This document shows positions 25,281 to 33,503 of a stretch of 41,102 nucleotides of DNA, one piece after another. The notes beneath the pieces were generated by a model. That model was given only the letters and a program-made list of their open reading frames with translations. It made no database searches and had not been told where the DNA came from. The stretch is taken from contig JANXCY010000007.1 in assembly GCA_025060135.1 (NCBI GenBank), positions 53,191-94,292 of the forward strand, read 5' to 3'. The translations under genes were made by a program, and so were the position numbers. The DNA is from Anaerolineae bacterium (GTDB lineage Bacteria; Chloroflexota; Anaerolineae; B4-G1; DUEL01). The stretch's first letter is position 1, and the number at the start of each line of letters is the position of its first letter.

Positions 25281-25754
25281 CTACGACTCCTCCGCCACCC
25301 CCGGCCTCTGACGCGCACGGACCAGCACGGTCCATGTCCCTTTCTGCACCACCTCGTCCCGCTGGTTCAACAGGGTAGCGGAGAGGGTTACCAAACCACC
25401 GCCCAGGTGGGGCATCTCCCGCTTCTGGGTAGTTACCATCCGCAGCCGGACCGTATCCCCGATCCGGATCGGGGCGCGAAACTTCCAGTCCAGTCCGATG
25501 AAGGCCTCCGCCGTTCCCTCGATCAGCCCGGTCTGCCAGGCCAGCCCGCTGGCGACCGAAAGTCCCAGCAGGCCATGGGCGATCCGTTCCCCGAAGATCG
25601 TCGTTCGAGCATACTCCGGGTCAATATGCAGGGGGTTGGTATCGCCAGAGAGTTCGGCGAAGGCCAGGATGTCCGCTTCGGTGATCGTCCGCGGGGCCGA
25701 TTCTATTTCCTCTCCGATGGCGATATCCTCAAAGTACCGTCCCCGAGGTTCCAT
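25281..25754 (-). CDS. MaoC-like (R)-specific enoyl-CoA hydratase
   Basis: The 157-aa hotdog-fold product has the hydratase 2 motif with catalytic Asp and His: SGDTNPLHIDPEYA (~36-49), followed by FGERIAHGLLGLS (~54-66). Such enzymes hydrate trans-2-enoyl-CoA to (R)-3-hydroxyacyl-CoA, or dehydrate the reverse way; MaoC domains also serve polyketide and methylaspartate routes. Its ATG lies inside the end of the DUF1385 gene (26-nt overlap), so the genes are coupled. It is the last gene in the minus-strand run. Confidence 0.9.
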   Translation of the reverse strand: MEPRGRYFEDIAIGEEIESAPRTITEADILAFAELSGDTNPLHIDPEYARTTIFGERIAHGLLGLSVASGLAWQTGLIEGTAEAFIGLDWKFRAPIRIGDTVRLRMVTTQKREMPHLGGGLVTLSATLLNQRDEVVQKGTWTVLVRARQRPGVAEES

Positions 25755-26616
25755 CTTCCTCCTCCTCCATCACGGCTTTCAGGGCTGTCAGGGCCACCTC
25801 CACCATGCGGTCGTCGGGCGGGCGGGTGGTGAGCCGCTGCAGCGCCCGATTGGGGCCGACCAGCGGGCGCATCCAGAACCGGTCGGCGAAACGGGCACTG
25901 AATTGCATCCATTCGTAGGCCAGGCCGACAATGAGCGGAATGGCCAGAATCCGGCTGGCGAGCCGCCAGTGAAGCGGCAGTTGTCCCAGCGGAGCCAGGA
26001 CCAGAACCGAGATGACCACTACGCTGAGCAGGAAGGAGGTGCCGCAACGGGTGTGAGCAGTGGAGTGGGCTTGTACCGCCTCCACCGTGAGCGGCGCACC
26101 GGCCTCATAAGCGTTGATGGCTTTGTGCTCTGCGCCGTGATAGGCCAAGACCCGACGCATATCGGGCAGGAATCCCACTCCCCAGATGTAGCCGACGACC
26201 AGGAGCAGGCGGACCAATCCCTCCAGCAGGCTGTCCGCCAGGGGGGAAAGCGGCAAAGGGAGCAGACCAACCAGCAGCGAGGGCAGGACCATAAACAGGC
26301 CGATGCCCAGGGCCAGGCCCAGAAGCCCACTCACCCATCCCAGGGCGCCTCTGAATGGGCCCCTTTGCTCTTCCTCACCCAGGGCCACGTCCGCGGACCA
26401 CATCAGGGCCCGGATACCCAGCCCCAGAGCGTCTCCCAGCATCGTCCATCCGCGTACCAGGGGAATCCGGGGGAGCAGTCCCTGATAAAGGGCCGACCGG
26501 AGCGGCTCGGTGCGGAGGACGATTTCCCCCTGTGGATTGCGGACGGCCACCGCCATCCGCCGGGTACTCCGCATCATCACGCCTTCAATGACTGCCTGCC
26601 CGCCGTAGCGCTCCAT
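25729..26616 (-). CDS. DUF1385 family membrane protein
   Basis: The 295-aa product has the family start YGGQAVIEGVMMRS, the RTEPLRS segment, about 4-5 membrane segments between residues ~90 and 235, and the conserved YHGAEHKAINAYE near 160 and HTRCGTSFL near 188. The His/Glu/Cys set in these loops could bind a metal. The family is widespread in Firmicutes and Chloroflexota and its role is not established. GGAGGA abuts the ATG. It overlaps the upstream dehydrogenase gene by 40 nt and MaoC by 26 nt, an unusually tight packing. Confidence 0.88.
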   Translation of the reverse strand: MERYGGQAVIEGVMMRSTRRMAVAVRNPQGEIVLRTEPLRSALYQGLLPRIPLVRGWTMLGDALGLGIRALMWSADVALGEEEQRGPFRGALGWVSGLLGLALGIGLFMVLPSLLVGLLPLPLSPLADSLLEGLVRLLLVVGYIWGVGFLPDMRRVLAYHGAEHKAINAYEAGAPLTVEAVQAHSTAHTRCGTSFLLSVVVISVLVLAPLGQLPLHWRLASRILAIPLIVGLAYEWMQFSARFADRFWMRPLVGPNRALQRLTTRPPDDRMVEVALTALKAVMEEEEDGTSGTVL

Positions 26617-27713
26617 TCCTCCAGGTCGTATTCCACCTCCAGTTCGCTGGCGATGGCCCGCAGGTCGGCGGCGACTTTGGGGTTCAACGGGATGCCTTCC
26701 CGCAGACGCCGCTCAGTCTCCTCGTACTCTTTCTCCCCGTGAATGTAAATTCGGGTGGCGCCTTCCGCTTTGGGAGCATGCTTGAGCCGTCGCTGGAGGT
26801 CGTCCATCGCAGCCTTGAATTCCTCTACGGGCCGGAATCCGTCCACCCGCCAGGCGCCGAAGAAGTGGCCCAGGTTGGCCGGTAAGGGCTTCCCGTCCGG
26901 TGTCTTCGGGTACACCCGGTCGGCGTAGGCGGCGCCGGAAAGGACCGCGCAGAAGACATCCACCCACAGGGCCAAGCCGTAGCCCTTATGCCCGCCGAGG
27001 AGTTCCCCTTCGCCGCCCAGGGGGAGCAGGCCGCCACCGGCCCGTTTCTGGAAGTTTTCCAGCACCCGACCAGCATCCTCGGTGGCGATCCCTCGTTCGT
27101 CAGTGGCCCATCCCAGCGGCATAGGCTTCCCCAGCCGGTGATAAACTTCCAATTTGCCTCGAGGGACCGTGCTGGTGGCCATATCCAGGACGAAGGGCCG
27201 TTCTTCTCCGGCAGGCGCCGCCACGGCGATAGGGTTGGTCCCCAGCATAGCGTTCCGGCCAAAAGTAGGCACCATCAGGACATCGGCATTGGTCATGGAC
27301 AAGCCAATGCAATCGTGCTCCAGAGCCATCATCGCGTAGTATCCGGCGATGCCGTAGTGATTGGAGTTGCGCACGGCGACAAATCCCGCGCCCACCTCCA
27401 GCGCCTTGCGGATGGCCATCTGCATAGCCCGATAGGAGACCGGCTGGCCCAGGCCGGCCCCAGCGTCTATGAGGGCCGTCGCCGGGGTTTCGTGGATCAC
27501 CTGCTCCTGGGGACGGGCCACCATTATGCCGGTCCGCAGGCCATCTACGTACCGGCGCAGCCGGGCCACGCCGTGGGAATCAATCCCGCGCAGGTCGGCC
27601 ATTACCAGGACATCGGCAGTAATCCAGGCATCCTCCTCCGATACCCCCAGTTTTCGGAACACTCGCTCACAGAATGCCCTCAGAGGGTCGGCCCAAACGT
27701 ATATGGCTTCCAT
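26577..27713 (-). CDS. Malate/L-lactate dehydrogenase family oxidoreductase
   Basis: The 378-aa NAD(P)-dependent 2-hydroxyacid dehydrogenase belongs to the Ldh_2 family. Motifs seen are DLRGIDSHGVARL (~37-49, with the catalytic-type His), VRNSNHYGIAGYY (~110-122), MTNADVLMVPTFG near 140 and GHKGYGLAL near 240. Members oxidise malate, sulfolactate, ureidoglycolate or similar, and the substrate is not decided by sequence. GGTGGAGGTACA precedes ATG 27713; the open frame to 27797 lacks that. It overlaps DUF1385 by 40 nt. Confidence 0.9.
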   Translation of the reverse strand: MEAIYVWADPLRAFCERVFRKLGVSEEDAWITADVLVMADLRGIDSHGVARLRRYVDGLRTGIMVARPQEQVIHETPATALIDAGAGLGQPVSYRAMQMAIRKALEVGAGFVAVRNSNHYGIAGYYAMMALEHDCIGLSMTNADVLMVPTFGRNAMLGTNPIAVAAPAGEERPFVLDMATSTVPRGKLEVYHRLGKPMPLGWATDERGIATEDAGRVLENFQKRAGGGLLPLGGEGELLGGHKGYGLALWVDVFCAVLSGAAYADRVYPKTPDGKPLPANLGHFFGAWRVDGFRPVEEFKAAMDDLQRRLKHAPKAEGATRIYIHGEKEYEETERRLREGIPLNPKVAADLRAIASELEVEYDLEEWSATAGRQSLKA

Positions 27714-27752
27714 TGTACCTCCACCAGGGATGATGAAGGGGCTTCTGCAAAA

Positions 27753-27890
27753 CAGGGGCTGTGAGCCCCTGCCCGGTGGCCTGAAAAGACCTTCCAATGA
27801 GTTTCAGGGCGTCTCGCAGGCCTGGGCCAGCGCTACATGAGCAGGCCGGGCAGCCTGCGCTACGAGGGCCTGCGCTATCGGCTGGCGTTA
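27753..27890. repeat. Dispersed palindromic repeat, copy 7
   Basis: ACAGGGGCTGTGAGCCCCTG (8-bp stem, 27752-27771) is followed by GCAGGCCGGGCAGCCTGCGCTACG and a second GGCCTGCGCTA. It runs past the stop codon of the M42 gene (TAG at 27877-27875) and encodes its last few residues, so this peptidase appears to end in repeat DNA. Confidence 0.65.
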
Positions 27891-28891
27891 CGGGTAACGG
27901 ACTCCTGGGATGAACCCTCCAGGGCCTGTAGAAGGAGCCGTACGGCCCCCTCCACGTCCTCCCGATCTACCATCTCGCTGGGGGTGTGAATGTAGCGGCA
28001 GGGGATAGAAAGGCATCCGGAGGGAATCCCCGCGCGGACTAACTGCACCGCCGACGCGTCGGTGGTGCCCCGCTCCAGGACTTCCATCTGGTAGGGAATG
28101 CCCGCCGTCTCTGCCGCGCGCATCAGCCACTCCCGCACCGCCGGATGGGCAATCATCCCCGCATCCTGCACTTTGATCGCCGGTCCCTTCCCCAGTTCCA
28201 CCGCCATCGGCTGGCTTTCCGGCGTATCTCCCGTCCGGGTTACGTCCACCGCGATCGCCATATCCGGTTCAATGCCATAGGCGGCGGTCCGGGCCCCGGA
28301 GAGCGTGGTCTCCTCTTGGACGCTGAAAACGAAGTAGACTTCGTGGGGGGTCGGTCCCAGTCGGGTCAGCGTCTCCACCAGGACGGCGCAGCCAATGCGG
28401 TCGTCCATCGCTTTGGCGACCAGTCGTCGGCCCTGAGCGACAAATGGGCGCTCAAAGACGGCTGCGTCCCCCACCCGCACGGGGCAGTCCTCCCGTCCGG
28501 TGGCACCCACGTCTATGTACAATTGTTCAAAGGACGGGACTTTATGGGGATCTTCCCGTTTCTCCACACCGATGACTCCCAGGACGCCGTTCTCAAAACG
28601 AACGCGCGCGCCCACGCAGGTGAGGGGAGAAACACCGCCGATGGGTGTGAACCGCAGAAATCCCTTTTCGTCCACATAGGTTACCATGACGCCGATTTCG
28701 TCCATGTGGGCCGCCAGCATCATACGGCGCCCGTTGCCCGTGCCCCGCCGGACGGCCACCAGACTGCCCAGCGGAGTGATCCGGACCTCGTCGGCCAGAG
28801 GGGCTACCATAGAGCGCAGAAGGGAGCGCACGGGATCCTCAAACCCGGAAGGCCCATAGGCCTCGGTCAACGAACGAATAACCTCATCCAC
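27875..28891 (-). CDS. M42 family aminopeptidase (copy A)
   Basis: The 338-aa tetrahedral-aminopeptidase-type product is a cytoplasmic enzyme that trims peptides. Metal ligands of the two-metal site are visible: AHMDEIG (His), AMDDRIG (Asp), QEETTLSG (Glu-Glu), AVDVT (Asp) and the last His in CRYIHTP. The start is GTG at 28891, chosen because AAGGAGG lies 5 nt upstream; the longer frame to 28948 would overlap the HEAT gene heavily. It overlaps the HEAT gene by 8 nt. The C-terminal tail VTRNASR runs into the repeat. Confidence 0.92.
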   Translation of the reverse strand: MDEVIRSLTEAYGPSGFEDPVRSLLRSMVAPLADEVRITPLGSLVAVRRGTGNGRRMMLAAHMDEIGVMVTYVDEKGFLRFTPIGGVSPLTCVGARVRFENGVLGVIGVEKREDPHKVPSFEQLYIDVGATGREDCPVRVGDAAVFERPFVAQGRRLVAKAMDDRIGCAVLVETLTRLGPTPHEVYFVFSVQEETTLSGARTAAYGIEPDMAIAVDVTRTGDTPESQPMAVELGKGPAIKVQDAGMIAHPAVREWLMRAAETAGIPYQMEVLERGTTDASAVQLVRAGIPSGCLSIPCRYIHTPSEMVDREDVEGAVRLLLQALEGSSQESVTRNASR

Positions 28892-30395
28892 CGTTTCCTC
28901 CTTCCGAGGATTGCTGTTGTTCCCACCAGCACTGCCAGCGCCGGGCATCCTGCCCGAAGTCCTGTCCGGTAACCCGCTGCAACACGCGCGCGGCTGTCCG
29001 ACGTACGCCCGGGTCGCTGTCGCCTAAGGCCTGGATGAGAGCCGGAACCCCTTCTCTCCAGTCCGGTTGGAGGGCTCCCAGGGCCCAGGCCGCCAGGCGG
29101 CGGGCAGTCGGATCTTCGTCAGCGATCAGAGTCTGAATTAAAGCCGCGACGACCGCTGTCTCCCGTACGCCAATGGCCCCCAGCGCCCAGGCGGACGCCC
29201 GGCGCACCTCTGGCCCTTCATCCCGCAGGGTCTGTATCAGGGCCGGGACCGCCTCCGCTGCCTTCGGGCCCACTTCGCCCAGCGTCCAGGCTGCCGCCCA
29301 CCGTACCTCCGGGTTTTCATCCTCCAGAGCCCGAATGAGCGCTGGAACCCCCTCCCGGCCGATGTCTCCCAGCGCCCAGACTGCGTGTCGGCGAATCTCC
29401 GGGTCGCCATCCCTCAGCAGTTCCGTGAGGGCCGGTACGGCCTCCGGCCCGATTTTCCCCAGTTCCCAGATGGCGTACTTCCGGATGCGCGGGTCCTCAT
29501 CCCTCAGAGCCAGGGTGAGCGCCGGGATTGCCTCCGGACCGATGTCCCCAAGCGCCCGAACCGCGCGCCGTCGGACATCGGGAGTTTCATCTCCCAGTAC
29601 CTGCACCAGGGCCGGGATGGCTTCCTGCGCCTCCGGCCCCAGTTTCTCCAGCGCCATCACTGCGCTTTTCCGGTCCGCCCAGTAGGGGCTTTCCAGTGCC
29701 CAGATCAGGACCGTCCGGCGACGCTCCAGCGGGAGCGAGGGGTCCCCATCCAGGCCCGCCGCGTAGCCGATAATGGTCTCCAGGACCGCCTCCACTTCCC
29801 CACCGGCCTCCCCAAGGCTATCCAGTCGGCCCACGGCATGGCGAACCATATGAGCAAGGGAGATGCTTCCCGAACCACCGATGCCCTCTTTCTCCTCCAC
29901 CCGATACCAACGGTTGTCCTCCCGGACCACGAGGCGGACCCGAACGAGAATCTCCTGAGTATCGGACGGGAAACCGCTATCCCGGCCCAGCGGCACTCCC
30001 CGGCGATAGTCGTAGGCGACGTACAGGATGGACGATGCTTCCGGGTTCCCCAGCCGCCAGTCTGGAAAGAGGATCTCCTGAACAGGAAACAATCGCTCGT
30101 TCAGCGGGACCAGGACTACCTGCGCGCGGGTCGGGTCCGGAACCGGGAAATGCTCCGGAAGGGGACCAGCGGCCTGCAGGCGGTCTATCAACGGGACGTA
30201 CACTTTCCGGTACTCGTTTATCAGAGCCTCCGGTTCTGGTAACGGCCTGGAGATAGAAGGATGAGGCCAAAGAGCAGTCGGGGCTCCCGTCCCGATCCCG
30301 GAGGGTGTGGGCGCTGGCCGCTCTACCGGTGCTACACAGGTGATCAGAATCAGGGTCAGGCCGACCCATACTCCCACCATCCTTCTGGTCATCAT
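28884..30395 (-). CDS. HEAT-repeat lipoprotein
   Basis: The 503-aa product has a hydrophobic signal and lipobox-like LILITCV (Cys ~20), then a Pro-rich linker and a domain of about 190 residues of unknown type (VLVPLNERLFPVQEILFPDWRL). Residues ~235-475 form about 8 HEAT/PBS-lyase-type repeats of ~31-36 residues, with units such as VRRRAVRALGDIGPEAIPAL. It is predicted to be an exported scaffold on the outer face. The DNA of the repeat zone (about 28970-29690) is itself internally repetitive. ATG ATG tandem starts at 30395 and 30392; GAGAGG favours the second. It sits between M42 genes and overlaps copy A by 8 nt. The role is unknown. Confidence 0.85.
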   Translation of the reverse strand: MMTRRMVGVWVGLTLILITCVAPVERPAPTPSGIGTGAPTALWPHPSISRPLPEPEALINEYRKVYVPLIDRLQAAGPLPEHFPVPDPTRAQVVLVPLNERLFPVQEILFPDWRLGNPEASSILYVAYDYRRGVPLGRDSGFPSDTQEILVRVRLVVREDNRWYRVEEKEGIGGSGSISLAHMVRHAVGRLDSLGEAGGEVEAVLETIIGYAAGLDGDPSLPLERRRTVLIWALESPYWADRKSAVMALEKLGPEAQEAIPALVQVLGDETPDVRRRAVRALGDIGPEAIPALTLALRDEDPRIRKYAIWELGKIGPEAVPALTELLRDGDPEIRRHAVWALGDIGREGVPALIRALEDENPEVRWAAAWTLGEVGPKAAEAVPALIQTLRDEGPEVRRASAWALGAIGVRETAVVAALIQTLIADEDPTARRLAAWALGALQPDWREGVPALIQALGDSDPGVRRTAARVLQRVTGQDFGQDARRWQCWWEQQQSSEGGNGG

Positions 30396-30454
30396 TGCCT
30401 CTCATTTCTACCCGCCCCTCTATGCTCTTATGTCGGAAAAATGCCGGAGGTTGG

Positions 30455-30555
30455 GGAGCGCAGGCTGTTCGCCCGTATGCGGTAGGTCGGGCGGCCTGTG
30501 TTACGGCGCTCCAGGTCCCTGGAGAACCTGCCTGAATGTTCAGACATGCTCTAAA
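30455..30555. repeat. Dispersed palindromic repeat, copy 8
   Basis: GGAGCGCAGGCTGTTCGCCCG is followed by GGTCGGGCGGCCTGTGTTACGG, then GGAGAACCTGCCTGAATGTTCAGACATGCTCT. The distal end overlaps the final codons and stop (30542-30540) of M42 copy B, so its C-terminal LEHV is read from repeat DNA. Confidence 0.7.
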
Positions 30556-31595
30556 ACTTTGGAGGTGAGGCGGATCAGGCTCTCCCGGATCAGCCGGAGG
30601 GTGTTCTCCAGGTCGGTCGGGGAGAGCAGGCTGACCGGACTGTGGATATAACGGCAGGGGACAGCGATGGCACCGCAGGGGACCCCCTCTTGGGCCAGGT
30701 GGATGGCGCCGGAGTCGGTGCCGCCAATCCCCGGTTGCTTGAACTGATAGGGGATGCCCAGCGCTTCCGCTGTCTCCACCAGCAGTCGGACCAGGCCCCG
30801 GTGAGCGATAAACGTGCGGTCCATCACGGTGATGGCTGGCCCCTTGCCCAATTCCGAAGTCGGGCTGACGTCCTTCTTTTTCGGGAGGTCATCGGCGATG
30901 GTGCCTTCCAGCGCAAAGGCGCAATCGGGACGGGTCGCGTAAGCGGCAACGCGCGCTCCCCGCAACCCCACCTCTTCCTGGACGGTGAAGACGGCATACA
31001 GGTCGTGGGGCAAGGGGTCGCCACGGATCAGTTCCGCCAGGACCGCGCATCCGGCTCGGTCGTCAAAGGATTTCCCTTTGACCAGCGCGCCCACCGGCTC
31101 AAAGCGGGTGGCGAAGACCATCGGAGTGCCCAGAGGAGCCAGCCGCTGAGCCTCTTCTTTCCCTTTGGCTCCGATGTCCACCACCAACTGGTCTATCTTC
31201 ACGACCTTCTCGTCCTCCCCCTGCTCCAGCAGATGGACGGGCTTCAGGCCGATGACCCCGGGGATGCGCTCCGGCCCCACCCAGACCTGAGCGCCGGGGA
31301 GGACCCGGTCGTCTATGCCGCCGATGGCGCGCACGCGCAGGCCACCGGAATCCTCGTGCCCCACCACCATCAGCCCGATTTCGTCCATGTGAGCCGTCAG
31401 CAGGACGCGCAGGCGGTTCGCCCCAGTCCCCTCCCGAAGGGCATGGAGGTTCCCCAGCGCGTCCACCCACATTCGGTCCACATCCCCCTCCAGGGCCCGG
31501 CGCAGTACCTGCCGGACCTCCTTTTCATAACCTGAAGGGCCAAAGGCCTCGGATAATTCCTGCAAAAGTTCTACGGTTCGGTTCACCTTACTCAT
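30540..31595 (-). CDS. M42 family aminopeptidase (copy B)
   Basis: The 351-aa product shows the metal-site residues AHMDEIG, FDDRAG, QEEVGLRG, a Glu in ALEGT where copies A and C have Asp, and CRYIHSP. The substrate pocket may therefore differ. ATG 31595 ([12 protein letters not shown]) is chosen because the longer frame to 31670 lies inside copy C. It overlaps copy C by 8 nt. Family members release N-terminal residues from peptides; some act as deblocking enzymes or as glucanase-like (FrvX) proteins. Confidence 0.92.
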   Translation of the reverse strand: MSKVNRTVELLQELSEAFGPSGYEKEVRQVLRRALEGDVDRMWVDALGNLHALREGTGANRLRVLLTAHMDEIGLMVVGHEDSGGLRVRAIGGIDDRVLPGAQVWVGPERIPGVIGLKPVHLLEQGEDEKVVKIDQLVVDIGAKGKEEAQRLAPLGTPMVFATRFEPVGALVKGKSFDDRAGCAVLAELIRGDPLPHDLYAVFTVQEEVGLRGARVAAYATRPDCAFALEGTIADDLPKKKDVSPTSELGKGPAITVMDRTFIAHRGLVRLLVETAEALGIPYQFKQPGIGGTDSGAIHLAQEGVPCGAIAVPCRYIHSPVSLLSPTDLENTLRLIRESLIRLTSKVLEHV

Positions 31596-32640
31596 CCTCC
31601 CATCGGGGCCGGAAGTCCGACTCCAGGCCAGCGGCGAAGAGGGCCAGTAGCCGCCCGGCCCGCTCCACATCTCTCAGTGACACCGTCTCCACCGGTTGGT
31701 GCATATACCGGAGCGGGACAGAGACCAGAGCGGTGGGCACTCCTTCGCGGCTCACTTGGATCGCCCATGCATCGGTGCCACTGCGCCCGGGGATGGGGTC
31801 GATCCGGTAGGGGATTTCGTTCGTCTCGGCGACTCGCTTCAGCCGTTCCACCACGGCCGGATGGAAATTGGGCCCGACACCGATGGTAACGCCTTCGCCC
31901 AGCGGGAAGGTCCGATGGTTAGGCACTCCGGTCTGCTGTCCGAAAGTGACATCCACGGCGATGGCCATGTCGGGAGCAACGCCATAGGCCGCAGTGGTCG
32001 CTCCATAGAGCCCCACCTCTTCCTGGACCGTGGCTACTGCAACGATGTCCCACGCGTGGGCCGCGCGGGCCAGGTGCTCCAGGGCCAGTGTTACCACCGC
32101 CACGGAGACCCGGTTATCCAGTGCTTTACCTGCCAGCAGGCCGTTTTTCAGTTCCACTGCTTCCCGCCGGAAGGAGATGGGGTCGCCGATCCGGACGATG
32201 GCTTTCAGTTCCTCCTCCGGCAGTCCCACATCTACGAACAGTTCTTCCCAGGGAAGGGTCTTTTCCCGCTGGTCGGTAGGGACAACGTGGGGCGGGCGCA
32301 TGCCCACGACGCCCGGAAGGTCCCGCTGCCCATGTACGATGACCTCCATCCCCGGCAGGACGCGCCGGTCGGCGCCACCCACGCGGGTGATGCGTAGGAA
32401 GCCTTTCTCTATCCCCGTTACCCGAAGGCCGATTTCGTCCATATGGGCAGCGAACATCAGGACGGGCCGGGGCTCCGGCCCGAAGCCACGCCGCCGTCCA
32501 AGCAGGTTCCCCAGGCCATCCTGCTGGAGTTCGTCCACCAGCGGAGTCCAGAGGTCGCGCGTCAGTGCCCGCACGGGTTCCTCGTGGCCGGCCAGTCCGG
32601 GGGTTTCAGACAGTCGTTTCAGTAGAAGGGAGGTCTCCAT
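31588..32640 (-). CDS. M42 family aminopeptidase (copy C)
   Basis: The 350-aa product shows [26 protein letters not shown] and LRYMHQP, the full two-metal set. It is clearly diverged from copies A and B, so the trio is an old family expansion, not a recent tandem duplication. ATG at 32640. It is upstream of copy B with an 8-nt overlap and downstream of the stalk-protein gene by 58 nt. Confidence 0.92.
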   Translation of the reverse strand: METSLLLKRLSETPGLAGHEEPVRALTRDLWTPLVDELQQDGLGNLLGRRRGFGPEPRPVLMFAAHMDEIGLRVTGIEKGFLRITRVGGADRRVLPGMEVIVHGQRDLPGVVGMRPPHVVPTDQREKTLPWEELFVDVGLPEEELKAIVRIGDPISFRREAVELKNGLLAGKALDNRVSVAVVTLALEHLARAAHAWDIVAVATVQEEVGLYGATTAAYGVAPDMAIAVDVTFGQQTGVPNHRTFPLGEGVTIGVGPNFHPAVVERLKRVAETNEIPYRIDPIPGRSGTDAWAIQVSREGVPTALVSVPLRYMHQPVETVSLRDVERAGRLLALFAAGLESDFRPRWEDE

Positions 32641-32698
32641 CAGTCCATCCAGGTTCAGAGGATCATCTCATATCGCCGAGCCGCTCCCGCGAGACCGC

Positions 32699-33190
32699 TC
32701 ATGGAGTGGGCGTGGCAGGGGTGGGCCCAACGGTCGGGCTCACCGTTGGCGTAGGAGTCGGTGTGCTGGTCGGTGAGGGGGGCGGCGGAGTCGGCGTAGC
32801 GGTCGGAGTCTCCGTCGGGGTGCTGGTCGGCGTGGACGTTGGCGTTGCCGTGGGAGTCGCCGTGCTGGTCGGCGTGGAGGTCGGCGTGCTCGTCGACGTG
32901 AAAGTCGGGGTTGGCGTGAAGGTGGGTGTGGAGGTGGGCGTGTTCGTGGGCGTGGGTGGCCACCACTGTGTCGGCGTCGGTTCCAGCGTCGGGGTCGGCG
33001 GGGCCGGCGAGAACGTAGGTGTCGGCGTATTTGTAACCACCGTTGGTGCCGGAGTGGGACGCGCAGGAGCGGAATACAGATAGAGCAACGAGAAACCCAG
33101 GCAATAGCAAGGGATGGTCAGCAGGATGATGCCCAGCAGGGCCATCTGTAGCGGGCTCAGTCTCTGGGTGTTCCGCAGTCCGGTGTCCAT
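32699..33190 (-). CDS. Threonine/proline-rich surface stalk protein
   Basis: The 163-aa product has a short cytoplasmic N-terminus ([15 protein letters not shown]), one membrane helix (~residues 16-38, with two Cys in IPCYCLGF), and then about 120 residues of Thr/Pro/Ser repeats (TPTSTPT type), ending without an anchor. It should be a heavily modified or extended surface stalk; no enzyme domain is present. The ATG at 33190 sits only about 4 nt from the predicted transcription start and has no ribosome site, which points to a leaderless transcript. The opposite strand reads as Val-Gly-rich and is only a shadow. The DNA is hexanucleotide-like low-complexity repeat. Confidence 0.8.
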   Translation of the reverse strand: MDTGLRNTQRLSPLQMALLGIILLTIPCYCLGFSLLYLYSAPARPTPAPTVVTNTPTPTFSPAPPTPTLEPTPTQWWPPTPTNTPTSTPTFTPTPTFTSTSTPTSTPTSTATPTATPTSTPTSTPTETPTATPTPPPPSPTSTPTPTPTVSPTVGPTPATPTP

Positions 33191-33199
33191 GATGACTGT

Positions 33200-33228
33200 A
33201 TGATAGCACTGATGGGAAGGGTTGTCAA
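33200..33228 (-). promoter_or_regulatory. Promoter for the stalk gene, leaderless
   Basis: On the minus strand TTGACA (33228-33223) is followed by a 17-nt spacer and TATCAT (33205-33200). Initiation near 33194 leaves almost no 5' leader before ATG 33190. Confidence 0.75.
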
Positions 33229-33503
33229 TCCCATTTGTCTGACCGTTGGTCCGCTTCAACCCGTTCGCATCAGTCTCGGGGGCGTATGCTTTGGCTAACC
33301 CGGCGGCCCGGGCCGCTGCAGGAGAGCCGGGCAACCTCCCGGTCCACCGGCTGGCCCCGGTGATGGGTCTGGCAGGCCTGGGCCTGAATGCCAGGAGTCT
33401 CCCAGTCGTGGGTTGTAGTTATGTCCTAAGTGTCGGGCTCCAATGGGCCAGGCCAGTAAAGGTTGACCCGGCTGCCGTTGGCATCGTCAGGGTGGCCCGG
33501 TTG
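33229..33503. other. Non-coding gap between helicase and stalk gene
   Basis: No start-to-stop frame here has a ribosome site or recognisable product. It contains short palindromic pieces (GGCAGGCCTGGGCCTGAATGCC at 33371-33392 and a CCCAGTCGTGGG stem near 33401) that may be degenerate relatives of the dispersed family. Confidence 0.4.

Noticed and set aside
32565-33083. Plus-strand frame rich in Val-Gly repeats
   Set aside because: It is the antisense of the Thr/Pro-rich gene; the minus strand has a promoter, a membrane helix and a start codon, the plus strand has none.
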